Below, piece by piece: positions 3,544-7,484 of a DNA stretch of 7,484 bases. Numbering within the stretch: the first letter of the stretch is position 1; each line of letters starts with the position of its first letter. The position numbers were made by a program, and so were the translations under genes. This stretch comes from Paracoccaceae bacterium (lineage in GTDB: Bacteria > Pseudomonadota > Alphaproteobacteria > Rhodobacterales > Rhodobacteraceae). A model generated the notes under the pieces. That model was given only the letters and a program-made list of their open reading frames with translations, did not search any database and was not told the origin of the DNA. The stretch is taken from the NCBI GenBank assembly GCA_007123625.1, contig SKKS01000262.1:1-7484 (forward strand), read 5' to 3'.

Positions 3544-5661
3544 ATGCCCCGTTCTTCGTTCCACGCCTCGTTCTACGCTTCCACGGCGCTAAGCCTGTGC
3601 CTGATAAGTGCGCCGGGTTTCGCTTGGTCAGAAGAAGTCGTTCCCACCGCCGATGATGTCGAGCAGTTCGCGCCCTTGGTGCGACCCTGCGTCGAGTCAG
3701 GTGGCGGTGACGAGTGTGCGGATTTTCGCAGCCTGATCGCCGAATGCGCCGACTCCTTCGAGCGCGTGCGCTGCGAGGTCCTTTTCGAGGATGGCCAGGC
3801 GGTTTTCGATGACGACGAGACCCGCGAACGGATGGCGGGGGTGTTGGAGTATGTTGCGGGCAACCTGCCTGACTTCCCGTCCCCGGGCCCTGATGACCTG
3901 CCCGAAGCGGCGCTTGATGCCGCGCGCAGCGATGCCGAGGCCGGGCTTTTGCGCGCCGATGACAACCAGATGACCCATTCGACGCCGCCGCTGGTGGAAG
4001 GCGAGGACGAGGGTGACGAGGTCGAAGCCGAAGACCCGCCCGAGAGAGAACCCGAAGCGGATGAAGCAGCGGCGGAGGCTGAGGTAGAAGTTGAGGCCGA
4101 GTTGGAAGCTGCGATTGTGGATCAAATCGCGACTGACGATGAACCTGCCGTGGAAGAAGACGAGCTTGCCGTGGAAGAGGAGGCCGAGGCGCCCGCCGCC
4201 CCGTCCGAGGACCTTCCGGAAGCCGCAGCTCCGCAGGCCGAAGCCGCAACCACCGCTGCAGAGGCGGAAGCAGACACGGAAGTGCGCGAAGAACAAGATC
4301 CGGCAGCCTCGCTTGCTGCGATGGTCGAAGCGCTTCAAGCCGAGCGCGATGCGCTGCTGGCCGAGGCCGAAGACATGGGCGACGAAGCCCCTGAACTGCT
4401 GGTCGAGGACGTGCCCGAGGAAACGGTCGAAGCCCCCACTGACCCGACCTACGAGCCCGATGCTACCCAGCAGACGGCAATTGACCGCATGCTCGAATCC
4501 CCAGAGGTTTCGGCAGCGGTCGGGACGCTTGGCGCCGCGCTTGGCCTGCAACTGGGTCAGGACCCCGACGAAGCCGATGCACCCCCTGCCGCCATCGGTG
4601 CCTTGCGCGATAGCGATGACCCAGATGTGTCCGACGAAGACGCCCCCGCCGAGGTACTGGAGCAAGAGATCACCGCCGACCAGATGCGCAGCAGCCGCGA
4701 AGACTTCGACTCGCGTCTGGCGCTCGATTTCGATGCCGATGCCGTGCGCTCGGAGTCTGCTCGTGACCGTCGGCGCGATCTGGAGCGCGCTGGTCTGGTT
4801 GCGCTGGGCGCGCTGGCGGTCGGAATGATCGTGAACCAGAACCGCGTGGTCGCCCGCTCGGATGAGCGCGTTGTCGTCGATCAGGGCGGTGGCGATCTGG
4901 CACTGTGGCGCGACGATGATGCGATCCTGTTGCAGGACGGATCGGTGCGCCGTATCGAGCGCTACGATGACGGGTCCACCCGCACCCGCTGGCTGCGTAC
5001 CGACGGTACGCAGGTCATCACCATCCGCGATGCAACGGGCCGCGTGCTACGCCGTGAACGCGTGCTGACCGATGGCACCATCATCGAGATCGTGGATGAC
5101 ACCCGCGCCGCAACGCCGGTCGTGATCGAGGACCTTCCGCCCCTGCGGTACCGCGAGCTGCGGATGACCCAGCGCACGGACCCGGAACTGGCGCTGGCCA
5201 TGTTGCGCGAGGCCGAAGCCGACGCCCGCGCCGTCGAGCGCAGTTTTTCGTTGCGCCAGATCCGCGATGTGCGCGAGGTTCGCGAACTGGCGCCGCTACT
5301 CAGCCCCGAGCCGGTGACGTTCGAAACCAACCGCGCGAACATTCGCTCCGAAGAGGCGCCGAAGCTGGTGCAGGTCGGGCGCCTGATGGAGCGGCTGATC
5401 GCGGATAACCCGAGCGAGGTGTTCCTGATCGAAGGGCATACCGATGCTACCGGCCCGGCTGCGTTCAACCTGGCGCTGTCGGACAGGCGCGCGGAATCGG
5501 TCGCGCTGGCGCTAACCGAGTTCTTCGACATCCCGCCCGAGAACCTGATCGTGCAGGGCTATGGCAAGCGCTACCTGCGCATCCCGACGCTTCAGTCCGA
5601 AGAACGCAACCGACGCGTGGCGATCCGGCGGATCTCGCCGCTGCTGGGGCTTGATTCCTGA
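3544..5661 (+). CDS. Secreted OmpA-family protein with a long acidic spacer
   Basis: This 705-residue envelope protein probably ties the outer envelope to peptidoglycan. A signal peptide covers residues 1-27 (likely cleavage GFA/WS). The mature N-terminus has four evenly spaced cysteines (49, 58, 68, 77). Residues about 152-310 form a very acidic Glu/Ala/Pro-rich spacer. A short Gly/Ala/Val-rich hydrophobic stretch lies at 416-430. A predicted beta-rich segment with DG(S/T) turns at 465, 476, 487 and 510 follows. The C-terminal OmpA domain (about 583-700) has EGHTDATG (630-637), NLALSDRRAESV (642-653) and ERNRRVAIRR (687-696), the usual diaminopimelate-contacting Asp and Arg regions. There is no N-terminal beta-barrel, unlike classical OmpA. 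ATG 3544 is chosen because AAAGGA lies seven bases before it and a signal peptide follows; an upstream GTG at 3508 lacks both. Probably in an operon with the 54-residue protein under an EcfG promoter. Confidence 0.88.
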   Translation: MPRSSFHASFYASTALSLCLISAPGFAWSEEVVPTADDVEQFAPLVRPCVESGGGDECADFRSLIAECADSFERVRCEVLFEDGQAVFDDDETRERMAGVLEYVAGNLPDFPSPGPDDLPEAALDAARSDAEAGLLRADDNQMTHSTPPLVEGEDEGDEVEAEDPPEREPEADEAAAEAEVEVEAELEAAIVDQIATDDEPAVEEDELAVEEEAEAPAAPSEDLPEAAAPQAEAATTAAEAEADTEVREEQDPAASLAAMVEALQAERDALLAEAEDMGDEAPELLVEDVPEETVEAPTDPTYEPDATQQTAIDRMLESPEVSAAVGTLGAALGLQLGQDPDEADAPPAAIGALRDSDDPDVSDEDAPAEVLEQEITADQMRSSREDFDSRLALDFDADAVRSESARDRRRDLERAGLVALGALAVGMIVNQNRVVARSDERVVVDQGGGDLALWRDDDAILLQDGSVRRIERYDDGSTRTRWLRTDGTQVITIRDATGRVLRRERVLTDGTIIEIVDDTRAATPVVIEDLPPLRYRELRMTQRTDPELALAMLREAEADARAVERSFSLRQIRDVREVRELAPLLSPEPVTFETNRANIRSEEAPKLVQVGRLMERLIADNPSEVFLIEGHTDATGPAAFNLALSDRRAESVALALTEFFDIPPENLIVQGYGKRYLRIPTLQSEERNRRVAIRRISPLLGLDS

Positions 5662-5689
5662 TCCCGGCCTGACCCTCGAAACTCCGGGT

Positions 5690-5719
5690 GCGGGGGCCAC
5701 GGGATACCGTGGCCCCCGC
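5690..5719. terminator. Bidirectional hairpin between convergent genes
   Basis: A perfect 13-bp stem, GCGGGGGCCACGG paired with CCGTGGCCCCCGC, closes a GATA loop (5703-5706). It lies 28 bases after the OmpA-like stop codon and two bases after the gcvP stop codon. No T-run follows on either strand, so it may act as a transcript-end stabiliser or a non-canonical terminator. Confidence 0.75.
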
Positions 5720-5721
5720 GT

Positions 5722-7484
5722 TCACTCCGCCGCCTGCGCGTAATCCTCCATCGGCGGGCAGGTGCAGACCAGATTGCGGTCGCCATAGACATTGTCCACG
5801 CGCCCCACGGGCGGCCAGTACTTGTCCACACGGAAACTTGCCGGCGGGAAGCAGGCCTGTTCGCGGCTGTAGGGGCGGTCCCATTTGGCAACCAGATCCT
5901 CGACCGTGTGCGGCGCGCGCTTGAGCGGATTGTTGGCGGCGTCGATTTCGCCCGCCTCGACCGCTGCGATTTCGGCGCGGATGGCCAGCATGGCGGTGAC
6001 GAAGCGGTCGATTTCGGCCTTGGTTTCGGATTCGGTCGGCTCCACCATCAACGTGCCCGCCACGGGCCAGCTCATTGTTGGCGCGTGAAAGCCGTTGTCG
6101 ATCAGCCGCTTGGCAATGTCGTCCACGGTGATGCCCGCTTTCGCAAAGGGCCGCGTGTCGAGGATACACTCATGCGCCACCCGGCCCCGGTTACCCATGA
6201 ACAGCACCTCATAGGCGCCTTTCAGCCGTGCAGCGATGTAGTTGGCGTTCAGGATCGCCACCCGCGTCGCCTGCGTCAGCCCCTCGCCCCCCATCAACAG
6301 GCAATAGGCCCAGGAAATCAGCAGGATCGACGCGCTGCCATAGGGGGCTGCACTGACTGGCCCTTCGCCGCCGCCGGTTTCGGGGTGGCCAGGCAGGAAC
6401 GGCGCCAGATGCGCCCGCACACCGATGGGCCCCATACCGGGCCCACCGCCGCCGTGCGGGATGGCGAATGTCTTGTGCAGGTTCAGGTGGCTGACATCGC
6501 CGCCGATTTCACCCGGTTTGACCAGCCCGACCATGGCATTCAGGTTCGCCCCGTCGATATAGACCTGCCCGCCGTGGTCATGGGTGATCGCGCAGACCTC
6601 GCGCACGGTTTCCTCGAACACGCCATGCGTGCTGGGGTAGGTGATCATGCAGGCGGCCAGCCGCTCGCCCGCTGCCGCGGCCTTGTCGCGGAAATCATCC
6701 AGGTCGATATCACCGTTGGGCGCCGATTTCACCGCTACGACCTTCATGCCGCACATCTGGGCGCTGGCGGGGTTGGTGCCATGCGCCGACATGGGGATCA
6801 GGCAGATATCGCGCGCGCCTTCGCCCTTGCTGCGGTGATAGGCCTGAATGGTCAGAAGCCCCGCGTATTCCCCCTGCGCGCCGGAATTGGGCTGCATCGA
6901 CATGGCGTCATAGCCAGTGATCTCGCACAGCTTGGCGGACAGATCCGCGATCATCTCGGCGTAGCCCTGCGCCTGATCGACGGGGGCGAACGGGTGCAGG
7001 TTGGCGAATTCCGGCCAGGTGATGGCCAGCATCTCGGCTGCCGCGTTCAGCTTCATGGTGCACGACCCCAGCGGGATCATCGCCCGGTCCAGCGCCAGAT
7101 CGCGGTCGCCCAGGCGGCGCATGTAGCGCATCATCTCGGTTTCGGCGCGGTTCATGTGGAACACCGGATGCGTGAGGTAGGCGCTTTCGCGCCGCATCGC
7201 ATCCGGGAAGCCCAGCCGTTCGCGGTGCGGTGGCACCCCCCCGATACCGAAGGCGCGCAGCACCCTCATGCAAACCCGTTCGTCGCAGGTCTCGTCCAGG
7301 GTGATGCCCACGCAGGTCTGCCCCACGCGGCGCAGGTTCAACCCCTCCAGCCGCGCGGCGGCCAGAATGCCGGCCTGGCCCACGCCGACCTCGATGGTGA
7401 TGGTGTCGAAGAAGGCTTCGGTCAGAACCTTCGCCCCAGCCGCGCGCAGCGCCCGGTGCAGCCGTTCGGTCAGTGCATGCACCC
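5722..7484 (-). CDS. gcvP: Glycine dehydrogenase (decarboxylating), P protein, C-terminal part
   Basis: The P protein of the glycine cleavage system uses pyridoxal phosphate to decarboxylate glycine and passes the aminomethyl group to the lipoyl arm of GcvH. About 587 C-terminal residues are visible; the roughly 360 N-terminal residues expected of a full-length protein of about 950 lie beyond the right edge. Family landmarks include PLGSCTMKLN, MQPNSGAQGEYAGL, SAHGTNPASA and the PLP-lysine region SHLNLHKTFAIPHGGGGPG, with the lysine codon at 6474-6472. The C-terminus has the usual YWPPVGRVDNVYGDRNL and TCPP. No frameshift or missing key residue is seen. In this group gcvP usually follows gcvT and gcvH, which would lie to the right. 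The gene converges on the OmpA-like gene and shows no sign of belonging to the stress island. Confidence 0.97.
   Translation of the reverse strand, partial: VHALTERLHRALRAAGAKVLTEAFFDTITIEVGVGQAGILAAARLEGLNLRRVGQTCVGITLDETCDERVCMRVLRAFGIGGVPPHRERLGFPDAMRRESAYLTHPVFHMNRAETEMMRYMRRLGDRDLALDRAMIPLGSCTMKLNAAAEMLAITWPEFANLHPFAPVDQAQGYAEMIADLSAKLCEITGYDAMSMQPNSGAQGEYAGLLTIQAYHRSKGEGARDICLIPMSAHGTNPASAQMCGMKVVAVKSAPNGDIDLDDFRDKAAAAGERLAACMITYPSTHGVFEETVREVCAITHDHGGQVYIDGANLNAMVGLVKPGEIGGDVSHLNLHKTFAIPHGGGGPGMGPIGVRAHLAPFLPGHPETGGGEGPVSAAPYGSASILLISWAYCLLMGGEGLTQATRVAILNANYIAARLKGAYEVLFMGNRGRVAHECILDTRPFAKAGITVDDIAKRLIDNGFHAPTMSWPVAGTLMVEPTESETKAEIDRFVTAMLAIRAEIAAVEAGEIDAANNPLKRAPHTVEDLVAKWDRPYSREQACFPPASFRVDKYWPPVGRVDNVYGDRNLVCTCPPMEDYAQAAE

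Noticed and set aside
3359..4249. Arginine- and proline-rich minus-strand frame across the OmpA-like gene start
   Set aside because: Composition is that of a shadow of GC-rich coding sequence, no start signals are seen, and it would run through a promoter-proximal region read in the other direction.
3697..4665. Long minus-strand open frame opposite the OmpA-like gene
   Set aside because: It mirrors the biased Glu/Ala codons of the acidic spacer, giving a Phe/Leu/Gly-rich product; the plus strand has a signal peptide, ribosome binding site and OmpA domain.

Overview
The window reads as chromosomal DNA of a free-living, GC-rich alphaproteobacterium. It is most likely from the Rhodobacterales, judging by codon use, the glycine decarboxylase sequence and the OmpA-like protein; I infer this from sequence character, not from a search. 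No tRNA, rRNA, insertion sequence, CRISPR array or phage gene was seen.

Layout from left to right. (1) A divergent intergenic region (34-177) separates the very start of a leftward gene that leaves the window from a rightward cardiolipin synthase (178-1470). (2) A leftward gene for a NepR-like anti-sigma factor (1349-1711) overlaps the 3' end of the cardiolipin synthase gene by 122 bp in the antisense direction. (3) A leftward AI-2E/PerM-family membrane protein (1891-3036) is preceded by a possible 23-codon leader ORF joined to it by an ATGA overlap. (4) A second divergent intergenic region (3105-3342) follows. (5) A rightward pair comes next: a 54-residue single-span membrane protein (3343-3507) and a 705-residue secreted OmpA-family protein (3544-5661). 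(6) A 13-bp perfect hairpin at 5690-5719 separates this pair from the convergent, left-pointing gcvP, which is cut by the right window edge.

The main observation is regulatory. Both divergent intergenic regions carry a back-to-back pair of sites matching the alphaproteobacterial general-stress sigma factor (EcfG) consensus, GGAAC-N16/17-CGTT. They lie at 72-97 (minus, exact, N17), 121-145 (plus, TGTT instead of CGTT, N16), 3158-3182 (minus, exact, N16) and 3215-3240 (plus, exact, N17). Every one points at a gene start. With equal base use, about 0.1 exact sites would be expected by chance on both strands of a window this size, and three are present. Together with a NepR-like protein, whose family holds EcfG inactive until PhyR removes it, positions 1 to 5661 look like a general stress response island. 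It would combine membrane lipid remodelling (cardiolipin synthase), an inner-membrane permease-like protein, a small membrane protein, a peptidoglycan-binding envelope protein and a possible feedback anti-sigma factor. No EcfG sigma factor, PhyR or sensor kinase gene is visible here. gcvP appears to be ordinary housekeeping and outside the island.
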